DNA from: Ornithinimicrobium sufpigmenti
Lineage (GTDB): Bacteria; Actinomycetota; Actinomycetes; Actinomycetales; Dermatophilaceae
Length of the DNA stretch: 64,000 nt
Reading direction: 5' to 3'
NCBI RefSeq assembly: GCF_004322775.1
Contig: NZ_CP036403.1
Location: 1,736,001 to 1,800,000, forward strand
Shown here: piece after piece, positions 25,991 to 35,385 of the stretch
How positions within the stretch are numbered: the first letter of the stretch is position 1
Layout: each line of letters opens with the position of its first letter
Position numbers and translations under genes: made by a program
Notes under the pieces: model-generated
What the model saw: only the letters and a program-made list of their open reading frames with translations
Databases searched by the model: none
What the model was told of the DNA's origin: nothing

Positions 25991-27293
25991 GGTCGGTGGC
26001 CTGGGGGTCTTGTGTGTGGTGGCCTCCCGGGTGGGGTCGGGTCTGGCGGATGTTGCTCAGCGGTTCTCCCGCATCGCGGTGTGGGCGTTTGTCATCGCCA
26101 CCGTGGCTGGGGTGGCCAACGCGTGGGTCCGGTTCTCCACACCGCTGGACCTGTTCGTGCATCCCTACGGTCAGCTCCTGATGATCAAGGTGGTCCTGAC
26201 CGTGGCGCTGGGCCTGGCGGGCTGGGTCCACCGCACGATGACGATCCCGGCGATCCGTGCCCAGGCGCGGCCCGGTGGCGGGGCGGGGCGGGCGTTCTGG
26301 CGGTTGGCGGGGGTCGAGGTACTGATCATGGGCGCGGTGATCGGTGTGGCGGTCGCGCTGGGTTCCTCCGCGCCACCACAGCCGCAGGAACCACCGGTCG
26401 ATGCGAGCCCGGTCTACCTGCTGACCGGCTACCCCCAGCCCCCGGCGCCGACGGCGTGGGCCTACCTCACGCAGTTGCGTCCCGACCCGATGACGGCCCT
26501 GGTGACGGTCGCCGCACTGGTGGTCTACCTGTCCTGGGTGTGGCGGCTGCGCAGCCGGGGACAGGCCTGGCCGGCTGCTCGCGTGGTCAGCTGGGTGGCG
26601 GGGGTGGTGCTGTTCGCGTGGGCCACCAACGGCGGCCCTGCCGTCTACGGCAGCGTCCTGTTCAGTAGCCACATGGCCCACCACATGCTCCTTGTGGTGG
26701 TGGTGCCGATGCTTCTGGCCCTCGGCGCGCCGGTGGCGTTGGCCGTGCGGGCGCTGCCTGGGCGGACTGATGGGTCACGGGGCCCGCGGGAGTGGATCGC
26801 GGCCCTGAAGAGTTCTCACTCGATGCTGTTCCTCGCCCACCCGGCGGTGGCCACCGTCAACGTCGCCGCGTCCCTGGTGGTCTTCTACTTTTCTCCACTG
26901 TTCCGGCTCGCCCAGGACAGCCGCACCGTGCACGTGCTGTGCATCATGTACTTCACCGCCGCAGGCTATCTGCTGGCCCGCGCCCTGCTGGTAGCCCATC
27001 GCCGCCGGGGTCAGGCGCCGTTGGTGCGTCGCCTCGCACCGGCGATCGCGGCCATGTCGTTCTACGCGGTTCTGGGCATGGTGCTCGTCTCCAGCACCTC
27101 ACTGTTGGCAGCCGACCACTTCGGCCGCCTGGGGTTGAGCTGGGGCGTCGATGCCCTGGCCGATCAGCGAACGGGCGGCCTGGTGGTGTGGGGCATCGGC
27201 CAGGTGGCCATGGTCTCCGTCGCCGTGGCGTTGATCATTTCCTGGACCCGGACACCTGCGGCGCGCCCAAGCCACGTCCGGGCGCGCCCTTGA
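25959..27293 (+). pseudogene. Second CopD-CtaG copy, 5' truncated
   Basis: An open frame of 444 codons. From codon 11 on it equals residues 272-511 of the 712-residue copy exactly, then continues as a diverged but intact CtaG domain ending in RARP. The CopD N-terminal half is missing, and the apparent GTG start lies within the long inverted repeat, with no ribosome-binding site worth naming. The CtaG half, from FSSHMAHHML to SWGVDALADQ, is complete and could in principle be expressed if a promoter were supplied, so pseudogene is the cautious call. It follows copC, the expected place for a CopD gene. Confidence 0.75.
25988..26710 (+). repeat. 723-bp perfect repeat, copy B
   Basis: Identical to 12147-12869. 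The left border falls within the last three bases of the inverted repeat, the right border at a point where the paralogues begin to differ (A at 12870, G at 26711). Same orientation as copy A, so recombination between them could delete the 13.8 kb in between, including cydABCD. Confidence 0.9.
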
Positions 27294-27428
27294 GCGCCGG
27301 ACGGTCTCGGGTTGACTTCAGGTGTCGTGGTCCATGGTGGTCGGTGCCAACGCATCAGATGGCGCAGTGATGGGACCGCTGCGGCGGCCGCCACAGTGGG
27401 GGCGGCTGTGGGGTCGTCAGCGACCTAG

Positions 27429-27775
27429 GCGACATCGTCGCGGTGCCGCCGGTACGCGCCGCCCGCCAGGCCGGTCACCTGCGACGGCTACCGATGTTCG
27501 AGCGGTTCACCAAGGACGGCGTCGTCTGGCCGGACGGCACCATCTGCTCGGTCGACGTCGTGGTGTGGTGCACCGGCTTCCGTCCTGCACTCGGCCACTT
27601 GGCCCCGCTCAGGCTACGCCGCGACAACGGCCTGCCCAGCAGGGTCGGGCCTCTCGCCGCCGGCGCCCCGGGCCTCGCCTTCGGTGGGTACGGGGACTGG
27701 TGCGGTGTCGCCTCGGCCACGCTCATCGGTGTCGGCCAGTGGGCGAGGCAGGCTGTCGGCGGAGCCTTTCCCTAG
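27429..27775 (+). pseudogene. C-terminal remnant of an ArsO-like flavoprotein
   Basis: The frame ending at 27775 shows the end of a flavin-dependent NAD(P)-binding protein: FERFTKDGVVWPDGTICSVD, then VVWCTGFRPALGHLAPL with the ATG-like CTGF motif, then the closing GYGDWCGVASATLIGVG. The N-terminal FAD and NAD(P) domains are missing. The fragment begins just after 27428, the point where similarity between the two CopD-CtaG 3' flanks ends, so the same rearrangement probably cut it. Flavoproteins of this type accompany arsenic genes, which fits arsC and arsR next door. Confidence 0.75.
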
Positions 27776-27808
27776 CATCACCAGACACCCCTACCGAAAT
27801 GCTGTGCC

Positions 27809-28222
27809 ATGCCTGACAAGCCCACTGTCCTGTTCGTCTGCGTCCACAACGCGGGCCGCTCGCAGATGGCAGCCGGCTACCTGCAGCACCTAACAGACGG
27901 GCAGGTGCAGGTCCGCTCCGCCGGGTCCGCGCCCGCCGACGAGGTGAACCCGGCTGCGGTGCAGGCGATGGCCGAGGACGGCATCGACATCACCGCCGAG
28001 CAGCCCACGCTGCTCACCGGCGGCGCGGTCCAGGCCTCGGACGTGGTGATCACGATGGGCTGTGGCCGGCACCTGCCCGGTCTACCCGGGGAAGCGCTAC
28101 GAGGACTGGGGGCTGGACGACCCGGCCGGTCAGGGGCTCGAGGCCGTGCGCCCGATCCGCGACGAGATCAGGGCCCGCGTCACCGCGCTGATCACGTCAC
28201 TGGGAGTGCCGGTTCGCGCTGA
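27809..28222 (+). pseudogene. arsC: Low-molecular-weight arsenate reductase, frameshifted
   Basis: The first 90 residues are a good thioredoxin- or mycothiol-type arsenate reductase: the P-loop FVCVHNAGRSQMAAGYL with its nucleophilic Cys, followed by RSAGSAPADEVNPAAVQAM and ASDVVITMGCG. Near 28065 the frame breaks; homology continues one frame over with TCPVYPGKRYEDWGLDDPA and IRDEIRARVTALI. In that frame the natural stop is missing and the reading would run into arsR on the other strand. A one-base indel could be real or a read error. Function would be reduction of arsenate to arsenite before export. Confidence 0.85.
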
Positions 28223-28249
28223 GCCGCCCGAGGGCTGGTGCCGGCTGCG

Positions 28250-28624
28250 TCAGCAGCAGCGGGCTGCGGCGGTGTCGACCTGCAGGTCGAGGAAGCCACG
28301 CACCCGCTCCAGGGACTCGGGCCGCACCGTGTAGTGCACCCACCGGCCCCGCTTGTCCCGATCGACCAGCCCGGCGTCATGCAGCTTGCGCATGTGGAAG
28401 GACAGCGTCGGCTGGCTGATCCCCAGCGCGGTCGGCAGGTGGCACGCGCAGGCGGTGCCGGACTCCGACTCGGCCAGGTACTGCAGCAGCCGCACCCGGG
28501 TCGGGTCGGCCAGCGCCTTGAACACCTGCGCCAGGTCCTCGGCCAGGTCCCTGGCCAGCAGCACGCAGTCGGTCCCGGGGCAGCAGACGTCGCCAGCGGT
28601 AGGCAGCGTGGCGGACTCAGGCAT
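28250..28624 (-). CDS. arsR: ArsR-family arsenic-responsive repressor
   Basis: A 124-residue winged-helix repressor. An N-terminal CCPGTDC stretch (about residues 14-20) and a second Cys pair in SGTACACHLPTALG recall the Corynebacterium-type ArsR, which binds arsenite with an N-terminal Cys pair and one Cys in the helix region. The recognition helix ISQPTLSFHMRKLHDAGLVD and the wing RDKRGRWVHYTVRP are standard. I chose the ATG at 28624 by family length; upstream in-frame Met codons exist at 28660 and 28714. It is convergent with arsC. Confidence 0.9.
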   Translation of the reverse strand: MPESATLPTAGDVCCPGTDCVLLARDLAEDLAQVFKALADPTRVRLLQYLAESESGTACACHLPTALGISQPTLSFHMRKLHDAGLVDRDKRGRWVHYTVRPESLERVRGFLDLQVDTAAARCC

Positions 28625-28792
28625 CTCCCCAGGCCACCCCTCGCATAGGCGATCGTCCATACAACGGTCGGCTTTCGCGACAGATACCCCTGACAGTGGG
28701 GCGCTCCGAAACATCCGACTCTCGGCGGATCCGGTCTGTCACGCACCTCCGGTGGGGGGTGGTGTGTGGCGGGAAGTCTGGGTAGTCAGCGT

Positions 28793-29287
28793 CTAGGGCG
28801 TCGGTCCTTCGTGCCTTTCTGGGGCTTGACCGGCCCATCGTTCGTCTTCAGGCCGTGACTGTGTTCTGTGGTTCGGGGCGTTGCTCTGCTTGAAGGGCAT
28901 TGCATTGGAGGGATCGGGGACGGCCGCGGCGGGGGCCGGGAGCCGTGGTCTGCCGGCGGCGTGCGCGGTGGCGGCCAGAACGAGAAGGAGCAGTTCGTCG
29001 TCTAGGCCGGACAGGTCGTTGGACAGGTCTACCGGATGCTTGCTCGTGCCCATGGAGACTGCGATGTTCAGGAAGCGTCTTTCGCCTCCGGAGAAGACGC
29101 CGAGCTCGTCGTGGAGTCGGTCCCAGTCGACGCAGCAGAGTGAGGAGGAGGGCCAAGGGCGCTCGATCCACGGCTGTGTCTCGCGGGCGAAGCGTCCGCC
29201 TTTGGCTCGGATGAGTAGTTCGACGGCTGCCTCGGTGGGGTAGTCGCCTTTGGCCCATGCCCTGAGCTCTGGTGCGGGGACAGTCAT
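28793..29287 (-). CDS. Small mobilisation-associated protein, unknown function
   Basis: A 164-residue protein directly downstream of the relaxase gene on the same strand. It begins MTVPAPELRAWAKGDYPTEA and contains SLCCVDWDRLHDELGVFSGG followed by ERRFLNIAVSMG, an ordered globular core; the last 50 residues are Pro/Asn/Arg-rich and probably disordered. AAGGAG stands before the ATG. No domain is recognised. Proteins of this kind sit beside MobF relaxases in actinobacterial elements, so an accessory role is likely. Confidence 0.75.
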   Translation of the reverse strand: MTVPAPELRAWAKGDYPTEAAVELLIRAKGGRFARETQPWIERPWPSSSLCCVDWDRLHDELGVFSGGERRFLNIAVSMGTSKHPVDLSNDLSGLDDELLLLVLAATAHAAGRPRLPAPAAAVPDPSNAMPFKQSNAPNHRTQSRPEDERWAGQAPERHEGPTP

Positions 29288-29322
29288 GATGGTGACTCCT
29301 TACTGGGTGGGGGGTTTCCTGG

Positions 29323-32300
29323 TCACCGCGGTACGCCCCTGGAGCGGTCTTGTCCGAGGGTGAGGATGCGGTGGTCTTCGTCTCGGTGGGTAGGTCTGCT
29401 GCTCTTCGGGGCGAGGAGGGGGCCTGGCGCCGTTGTGGTGGCGTAGGTGGCGAGGCGGTAGCGCAGCGCCTGTGCCGGGCGGGAGGACACCAGGGGCTCG
29501 TCGGTGATGCTGGCTCGGGCCAGGGCCTGGACGTCGTGGCCTTCGTCATGCAGGTGCTGCATGACGTGGGCCAGGGCCGGCCAGTCCTCCTGGGCGGCGA
29601 GGCGGGGGTCCAGCCGGGCGGCGGTGGCGGCCCAGCGCCGTTCCGGGGTCTGCAGCGCGGCTGCCTCGAGCCGGGCACGCACATCGCGGGTGGTGTCCAG
29701 CTGCTGTGTGGCCACCGCGTGCGGGTCGTCGTGCCAGGCGCGGATGGCCTGGTGCAGGGCGCGGCGGGTGGTCTCCTCGTCGATGCCGAGCCGGTCGGCA
29801 ATCTCGATACAGGTGCGGTCCCAGCTGGACGGGTCGGCGGTGGCCAGCACCCGCGCGGCCGGCTCGAGTGCCTCGTCGGCGGGCAGGTTGGTCAGCCGCT
29901 CTTGCAGCAGGACCTCGGCCAGGTGGGAGGAGCCCAGGATTACGCCGGTCACGGCGGCGGCGCCCTGGTCGTGAAGCATGTCTGCGGGGTCCGTGCCCTC
30001 GGGCAGGGCCGCGGCGAAGGTGGGGATGTTGTGCTGGGCGAGGAGCCAGTGGGCCCGCTCGGCGGCCAAGCGGCCGGCCAGGTCGGCGTCGGTGGCCACG
30101 ATGACCGGGCCGCCGAACTGGGCCAGCTGCGCGGCCTGGTCAACGGTGAGGGCGGTGCCCAGCGGAGCCACCCCGACGTACATCCCGCGGGTGGCCAGGG
30201 TGATGGCGTGCGCGTCCATCGGGCCCTCGACGAGCACCGCGGTGCCCCCGCCCGCCAGAAGACCGGCGTCGGCGACGTAGAGCTGGTGACCCTTGGCGAA
30301 CAGGGGCGTGGTGGGGGTGTTGAGGTACTTCGGTCCCGCGTGCGGGGCACCCTCACCGACGGAGGGGTTGCGGCGGCCGACGAAGCCGAGCACCTGCCCG
30401 CGGGTGTCGGTGATGGGGAAGACGGCCCGGTCGCGGAACCGGTCGATGAGGCGGCCGTCCTTGGTGGTGGTGGCCAGCCCGGTGGTGAGCAACTCGGTGT
30501 CGGTGACGCCTCGGGCGCCCAGATGGTCGGCCAGCCGGGTCCACCCGGTCGGGGCGTACCCGGGGCGGACGTGCGGGTGGCCGGCCACATCGCGACCGAA
30601 CCGGCTGGCGAGATAGTCGCGGGCCCAGCCACCGGCGGTCAGCTGCTGCTCGTAATAATCGAGCGCCATCGCGTTGACCTGCGCCAGCCGGTCCACCGGA
30701 ACCGGTGACTCCTGCGCCCGCGCCCAGTGGTCGTAGGCCCGGTCCAGGTCCGCGTCGTTCGGGTCCAGCGGCCCCACGAACCGGCGGTACTGCGCGGCCA
30801 GAGCCAGGCCGACGTTCACCTCTGCCTGGGCCAGGTCGTCCTGCTGGTCGGAGGAGCCGCTGGCGGGGGTAGCGGCGGTCATGGTGTCGAGGTGCTCGCG
30901 GTACTCGGCGTCGGTGGCCTGCACCGAGACTGGGTGCGGGTCGAGGGCGGCTGCGGCCAGTTCGAGGTCCTTCTCCTGGGGACCGAGGCTCTGGTGCAGG
31001 TGGGTCGGGTCGTCCAGGAGGGTGCTGATGGTCCAAGTCATGGCCGCGGCGTCGTCGACGTCGGCATCGGCGGCGGGGGCGGTGGCGACCAAATCGTCCA
31101 GGGGCCAGCCGCGCTGCAGGGCGTGGTCGACGGTGGTGACTAGGACCGGCCACCAGGGGCTGGCCTGCATCGCGCGGGCCCGGTCGTCCCCGAGCTTGCT
31201 GGCCAGGGCCGGCACCCATTCGGTGGACAGGAGCTGGTCGGCGCCGACGGTGGTGTCGACGGCCGGGGACAGGTGCTCGGCGACGCGCCACCAGAGCGCG
31301 GCCGCGGCGTGGTCGTCGGGCACTGCCCGGGTGGCGGCGGCCGCCCTGACCAGGGTGGCGGCGTCGACGCCGGCCCGGGTGGCTGCGGCCAGGCGCTCGG
31401 CCAGGATCGGGGCGAAGGCGTCCTTGACCGCGCCCGGGGCGACATCTGCCAGCAGCGGACCCCACTCGGTCAGGGCGGGGGAGCGGTCACCTTGGATCTG
31501 GGACCGCAACTTCCGCTGGTAGGTGGCCGCTGCCTTGGCGGCGTGGGCCGGGCCGGTGGGCCGTAGGTCCGTGGCCTCGACCTGGTTCGCCGCCCGCCAG
31601 ACGGCGACCTTGGCGAACACGTCGTCGGGCGGGCGAGCAGTTCCTTGTGCAGCCCACGCGGGCGCGGGTGCGGTGACCGCGTGCTCGGCGACGTCCTGGG
31701 CGAGGTCGGTGACCCGCTGGGCGCGGGCGACCAGGTAGGGCCCCCAGGTCGGGTCGGAGGACAAGGTGGCGGGGATGCCGGGGATCCATGGCAGCGGCCC
31801 GCGGGCGGTGTTGCGCATCCCGGAGTCGTCCAGGCGCCAGTCAACCGTGGCGGCGGGGTCGGCGGCGGTGTCGACCTCCCGCGCGGTCGTCGCGCCGGTC
31901 AACACCTGCACCGGGTCCTGTCCACCGGCGGCGATGAGGGTCAGGTGTGCCCGCAGGGTCGGCCACGCCGGCGCGTCCGTCATGCCGGGCACTAGGTGCT
32001 CGGCGGCCTCGTCGAGCTGCTGGAGGCGCTCGGTGCCGACCGTGGTGGCGGCGGCGGTGTAGAGCGCGTCGACGTACCGGGCGGTCGACTCACCGAGCAG
32101 CACGGCTGGGTCGTCGGCCTCGCGCAGCAGGGTGGACGCCGAGGCCGGTGCCTCGTCCCGGGCCAGGATGGCCTCGAGCAGGTCGGTGGCGGTGCGCGGA
32201 CTGACCGTGGACGGCTTGACCGCGTCGTGCTCATCCCCGGTGCCAACCACCTCCAGGTAGACGTGGTTGGCGTCCCGGCCGCGGGTCATCATCGTGTACA

Positions 32301-35052
32301 GCTGCTGCCGCGACTCCGCGCCCGTAGCGAGCCCGTGGGTGACGTCGACCGACACTCCTTGCGCGGTGTGCACGGTGGAGGCGTACCCGAGCTCGACGTT
32401 GGCAGCGACGTAGTCGGCCGGCAGGACGATCTTGCGGTTGGTGCGGGTGTGCTGCACGACCAGGGCGCGGTCGTCGGTGTCCAGCACGGTCCACCGGTCA
32501 CCGTTCTTGACCCAGTCGGTCGGGGCCGTCTGCAGGCGGCGGTCGTTGCGGCGGGTGATCACGGTGTCCCCGACCGAGGCGTGGTTGCCGTCGGACAGGG
32601 CGACCTCGCCGGTCGGCCGGGGTGATCCTTGCAGGCGGTGGTCACGGGCACGCTGGTTGAGGTCGGCGACCAGCTCCCGGGTGGGGGCCAGCATGATCGC
32701 GTCCTTGCCCTTCGCGCGGTCGGCGGACCAGGCACCGAAGACCTCTTCGGTCATGGTGGCCAGGTCACCGACGTGCACCCGCCCGGCATCCAGGTAGAAC
32801 CCCAGCGCGGAGGGGCGACCGTCGCGCAGCTCCAAGGAGGCGCCGCCCTCGGCGACCCCGCTGAAGCGCATCAGCTCCGTCAGGTGCAGGGCACCGTGGG
32901 TGGCGCGGATGTCCCGCAGCACCCCTCCGGCGCCGACCGCCGCCAGCTGCTGGTCATCCCCGACCAGCCGCACAGACGCACCCCGGGAGGTGATGAACTG
33001 CACGGCCTTGTCCAGGGACAGGGTGTCGACCATCCCGGCCTCGTCGACGACCACCAGGGTCGACTCGTCGACGTCCGTGGCCCACTGCGGCAGGTGCTCG
33101 GGGTCGTGCTCGAGGTGCCAGACCAGCTTGGCCAGGGTGTCGGCCTGGGTGCCGGCGTTCTCCCGCAGGACCGCGGCGGCGGCCGCGGACGGGGCGAGCC
33201 CGACGACGGTGCCACCGGAGGACTCCCAGGCCCGGGCCAGGGCCCGCATGGCGGTGGTCTTGCCCGACCCGGCCGGCGCGATCGCCAGCTGCAGCCGCGC
33301 CCCGGAGGCTGCCATGCCCTTGACCAGGGCGGCCTGGCCGGCGTTGAAAGCCACCCCGTTGGCGACCGACTCCAGCAGAGCCATGTCGATGTCCTGCTCG
33401 CAGGCGCGGCCCCCGTCGAACCGGCCGGCGGCGGCGACCAGGCGTTGCTCGGCCTCCAGGATGGCGGTGGAGGTGAACAGCTGTGATCCGGCGACGGTGT
33501 AGACGCTGGCCCCGTTGGCCCGGCGCAGCGGCTCCGGCTCGCTGATCGGATCGGCTTTGGCCGACGTCATCGCCGTGCTATGCGCCAGCGCCGCCTGCGT
33601 GAGCTGCTCGACCAGGTCCTCGACCTGCTCGAGCGGGACGTCCGCGGCGCGGACGCGCCGCTGGGCCTCGGCGCGCACGTGCCACACCTGCCACGTCGAC
33701 CGGGCCCCCTGCACGGTGTCCACCACACGCGCTGCGGCCCGCTCGACCCACGCCTCGTCGACGCTCTCACCGAGCCCGTGCGTGCCGGCCCCGGACAAGG
33801 CCGCATCCACCATCGAGGCCAACGCATCCTGGCCGCCGAGCACGGCCAGAGCCTGCACCTGCCAGGTCTGGCGCTGCTGCGCTTCGGAGCGGGGTTCGTG
33901 CTTGGCGTCACGGGTCTCCAGGGTGGCCTGCTGCGCCAGCTGAATGGACTCGATCGGGGTCGGCGGCCGGCCGTGCTGGGCCTGGAACGCCTGGGCCAGT
34001 TCGCTGCGCCGCGCCTGGATGCTGGCCCGCCGGGTCGACCACACCTCGTTCAGCCGGTCATCGACACCAACGACCTCGCGCACCGGCCGCTTGCGGGCCT
34101 CCGGTCCCGTGGTCGGGGTCCTCGGGGCGAAGGTGAGCCCCAGCGGGCGCAGGTGCTTCTCCAGGGCCGTGTTGTACGCCTCGGAGGCGGAGACCATCGC
34201 CTTGAACAGGACCCGCCCATCGATGGACAACCACCGTCCATCGGTCACGGTCTGCACCTTGTTCGCGACCGCGACGTGGGTGTGCAGGTCCGGGTCCCCC
34301 GCGCGGGAGTCGCGGTGGGTGAACGCCGCGGCGACCAAGCCGCGCACGTCCACCTGCTGCACGCCCTGCTTGCCGGTGCGGGTGAACAGCGCGTGCTTCT
34401 CGACATAGTCCAGGGCGTCCCGGACAGACGCCTGGTGCGCGGCCTCGATCTGCAGGGCCAGGGGACGATCAGCCACCGCCCACAACGTGGAAACTGACTT
34501 CACGGGGGAGAAGGTCAGGTCGAACCCGGCGACGGCGGTGGTCCGCGGTCGCGACTGCTTGGCGATCAGCCCGGCCAGCTCCCGCTCATCGAAAGGCTCG
34601 CGTCCGTGCTCGGCGCCGAACATCTCCAGGGCCACCTGGGTCCGGATCCTCGCCCGTTCCTCAACCGGGATCGAGTGGTCCACCGGCAACCCGAGCGCCG
34701 TGTTGTGCTTCTCGAACCGGCGCGCCACCTCGATCCGGAACGGGGTCACGTCACCCCGTCCTGCGTACACGGGAAATGGCTGTCCCAGGCTCTGCCCGGC
34801 AGCATCGCCGAGGGGGTGCTCCCCGGTGCCAAACAACCGAGTCATCTGCTCGGGCGTGACCTCATCCGCGGCCTTCAGTCCGTGGAGGCCCGCCACCCCG
34901 GTACCGACCCAGACGCCCGGCGCCTCGCCCTTCGCGGCGTAGTACCCGGCCAGCCCGGAGTGACCGACTTCGGTCGCGTCCTGCCTAGCGACCTGCCGGG
35001 TCAGGTAGTCATACCCCGACCCAGCCGTCAGCTTGTGGATCGACGCGGTCAC
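29323..35052 (-). CDS. MobF relaxase-helicase with C-terminal primase-like domain
   Basis: A 1909-residue conjugative relaxase. Residues 1-300 form the TrwC domain: catalytic Tyr candidates Y14 and Y16 in SGYDYLTRQ, and the metal-binding histidines H246, H257 and H259 in HRDSRAGDPDLHTH. A RecD/TraI-like helicase follows, with APAGSGKTT near 596 and LVVVDEAGMVDTLSL. The C-terminal third carries a DnaG-type core, YEQQLTAGGWARDYLASRFG and AVFPITDTRGQVLGFVGRR, then a TOPRIM fold with VLVEGPMDAHAI near 1607 and VIVATDADLAG near 1650. One polypeptide could thus nick, unwind and prime the transferred strand. No coupling protein or secretion genes are nearby. GTG start. Confidence 0.95.
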   Translation of the reverse strand: MTASIHKLTAGSGYDYLTRQVARQDATEVGHSGLAGYYAAKGEAPGVWVGTGVAGLHGLKAADEVTPEQMTRLFGTGEHPLGDAAGQSLGQPFPVYAGRGDVTPFRIEVARRFEKHNTALGLPVDHSIPVEERARIRTQVALEMFGAEHGREPFDERELAGLIAKQSRPRTTAVAGFDLTFSPVKSVSTLWAVADRPLALQIEAAHQASVRDALDYVEKHALFTRTGKQGVQQVDVRGLVAAAFTHRDSRAGDPDLHTHVAVANKVQTVTDGRWLSIDGRVLFKAMVSASEAYNTALEKHLRPLGLTFAPRTPTTGPEARKRPVREVVGVDDRLNEVWSTRRASIQARRSELAQAFQAQHGRPPTPIESIQLAQQATLETRDAKHEPRSEAQQRQTWQVQALAVLGGQDALASMVDAALSGAGTHGLGESVDEAWVERAAARVVDTVQGARSTWQVWHVRAEAQRRVRAADVPLEQVEDLVEQLTQAALAHSTAMTSAKADPISEPEPLRRANGASVYTVAGSQLFTSTAILEAEQRLVAAAGRFDGGRACEQDIDMALLESVANGVAFNAGQAALVKGMAASGARLQLAIAPAGSGKTTAMRALARAWESSGGTVVGLAPSAAAAAVLRENAGTQADTLAKLVWHLEHDPEHLPQWATDVDESTLVVVDEAGMVDTLSLDKAVQFITSRGASVRLVGDDQQLAAVGAGGVLRDIRATHGALHLTELMRFSGVAEGGASLELRDGRPSALGFYLDAGRVHVGDLATMTEEVFGAWSADRAKGKDAIMLAPTRELVADLNQRARDHRLQGSPRPTGEVALSDGNHASVGDTVITRRNDRRLQTAPTDWVKNGDRWTVLDTDDRALVVQHTRTNRKIVLPADYVAANVELGYASTVHTAQGVSVDVTHGLATGAESRQQLYTMMTRGRDANHVYLEVVGTGDEHDAVKPSTVSPRTATDLLEAILARDEAPASASTLLREADDPAVLLGESTARYVDALYTAAATTVGTERLQQLDEAAEHLVPGMTDAPAWPTLRAHLTLIAAGGQDPVQVLTGATTAREVDTAADPAATVDWRLDDSGMRNTARGPLPWIPGIPATLSSDPTWGPYLVARAQRVTDLAQDVAEHAVTAPAPAWAAQGTARPPDDVFAKVAVWRAANQVEATDLRPTGPAHAAKAAATYQRKLRSQIQGDRSPALTEWGPLLADVAPGAVKDAFAPILAERLAAATRAGVDAATLVRAAAATRAVPDDHAAAALWWRVAEHLSPAVDTTVGADQLLSTEWVPALASKLGDDRARAMQASPWWPVLVTTVDHALQRGWPLDDLVATAPAADADVDDAAAMTWTISTLLDDPTHLHQSLGPQEKDLELAAAALDPHPVSVQATDAEYREHLDTMTAATPASGSSDQQDDLAQAEVNVGLALAAQYRRFVGPLDPNDADLDRAYDHWARAQESPVPVDRLAQVNAMALDYYEQQLTAGGWARDYLASRFGRDVAGHPHVRPGYAPTGWTRLADHLGARGVTDTELLTTGLATTTKDGRLIDRFRDRAVFPITDTRGQVLGFVGRRNPSVGEGAPHAGPKYLNTPTTPLFAKGHQLYVADAGLLAGGGTAVLVEGPMDAHAITLATRGMYVGVAPLGTALTVDQAAQLAQFGGPVIVATDADLAGRLAAERAHWLLAQHNIPTFAAALPEGTDPADMLHDQGAAAVTGVILGSSHLAEVLLQERLTNLPADEALEPAARVLATADPSSWDRTCIEIADRLGIDEETTRRALHQAIRAWHDDPHAVATQQLDTTRDVRARLEAAALQTPERRWAATAARLDPRLAAQEDWPALAHVMQHLHDEGHDVQALARASITDEPLVSSRPAQALRYRLATYATTTAPGPLLAPKSSRPTHRDEDHRILTLGQDRSRGVPR

Positions 35053-35337
35053 ACCCCCGTATGCGCCATCGACCCGCCCGCCGGGTCCACGAGTACCCCG
35101 GTCCTATGACCGCCACGATGCCAAGACGACCGCACAGGACGCCCTGCTGGCGACCGTTTCAGGACCGTCGACCGGCCAGGGACGCAGTCGCATCAGATGC
35201 AACTCCTACCGGATCGGGCCGCTGGTGCAAGAGGTGTATCGGTGTTGAGCGCAGCAAAGCAGGGGGAGGGACGTTGAGGCCTGAACGCGTCGATCGAGGG
35301 GAGCATGCTCGGACTCGTGGGCCCGGGACAGGTCCGT

Positions 35338-35361
35338 GCTTCGCATAAGGGGTATGGAAGC
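35338..35361. promoter_or_regulatory. Candidate origin of transfer (oriT) hairpin
   Basis: GCTTCGCATA and TATGGAAGC form an inverted repeat with one bulged G around a short AGGGG loop, about 290 bases upstream of the relaxase start and 25 bases before a divergent small gene. MobF relaxases nick next to hairpins placed like this. No other strong hairpin was seen between 35053 and 35385. Confidence 0.4.
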
Positions 35362-35385
35362 TCGAACCGAGAGGGCGTGGTGAGG

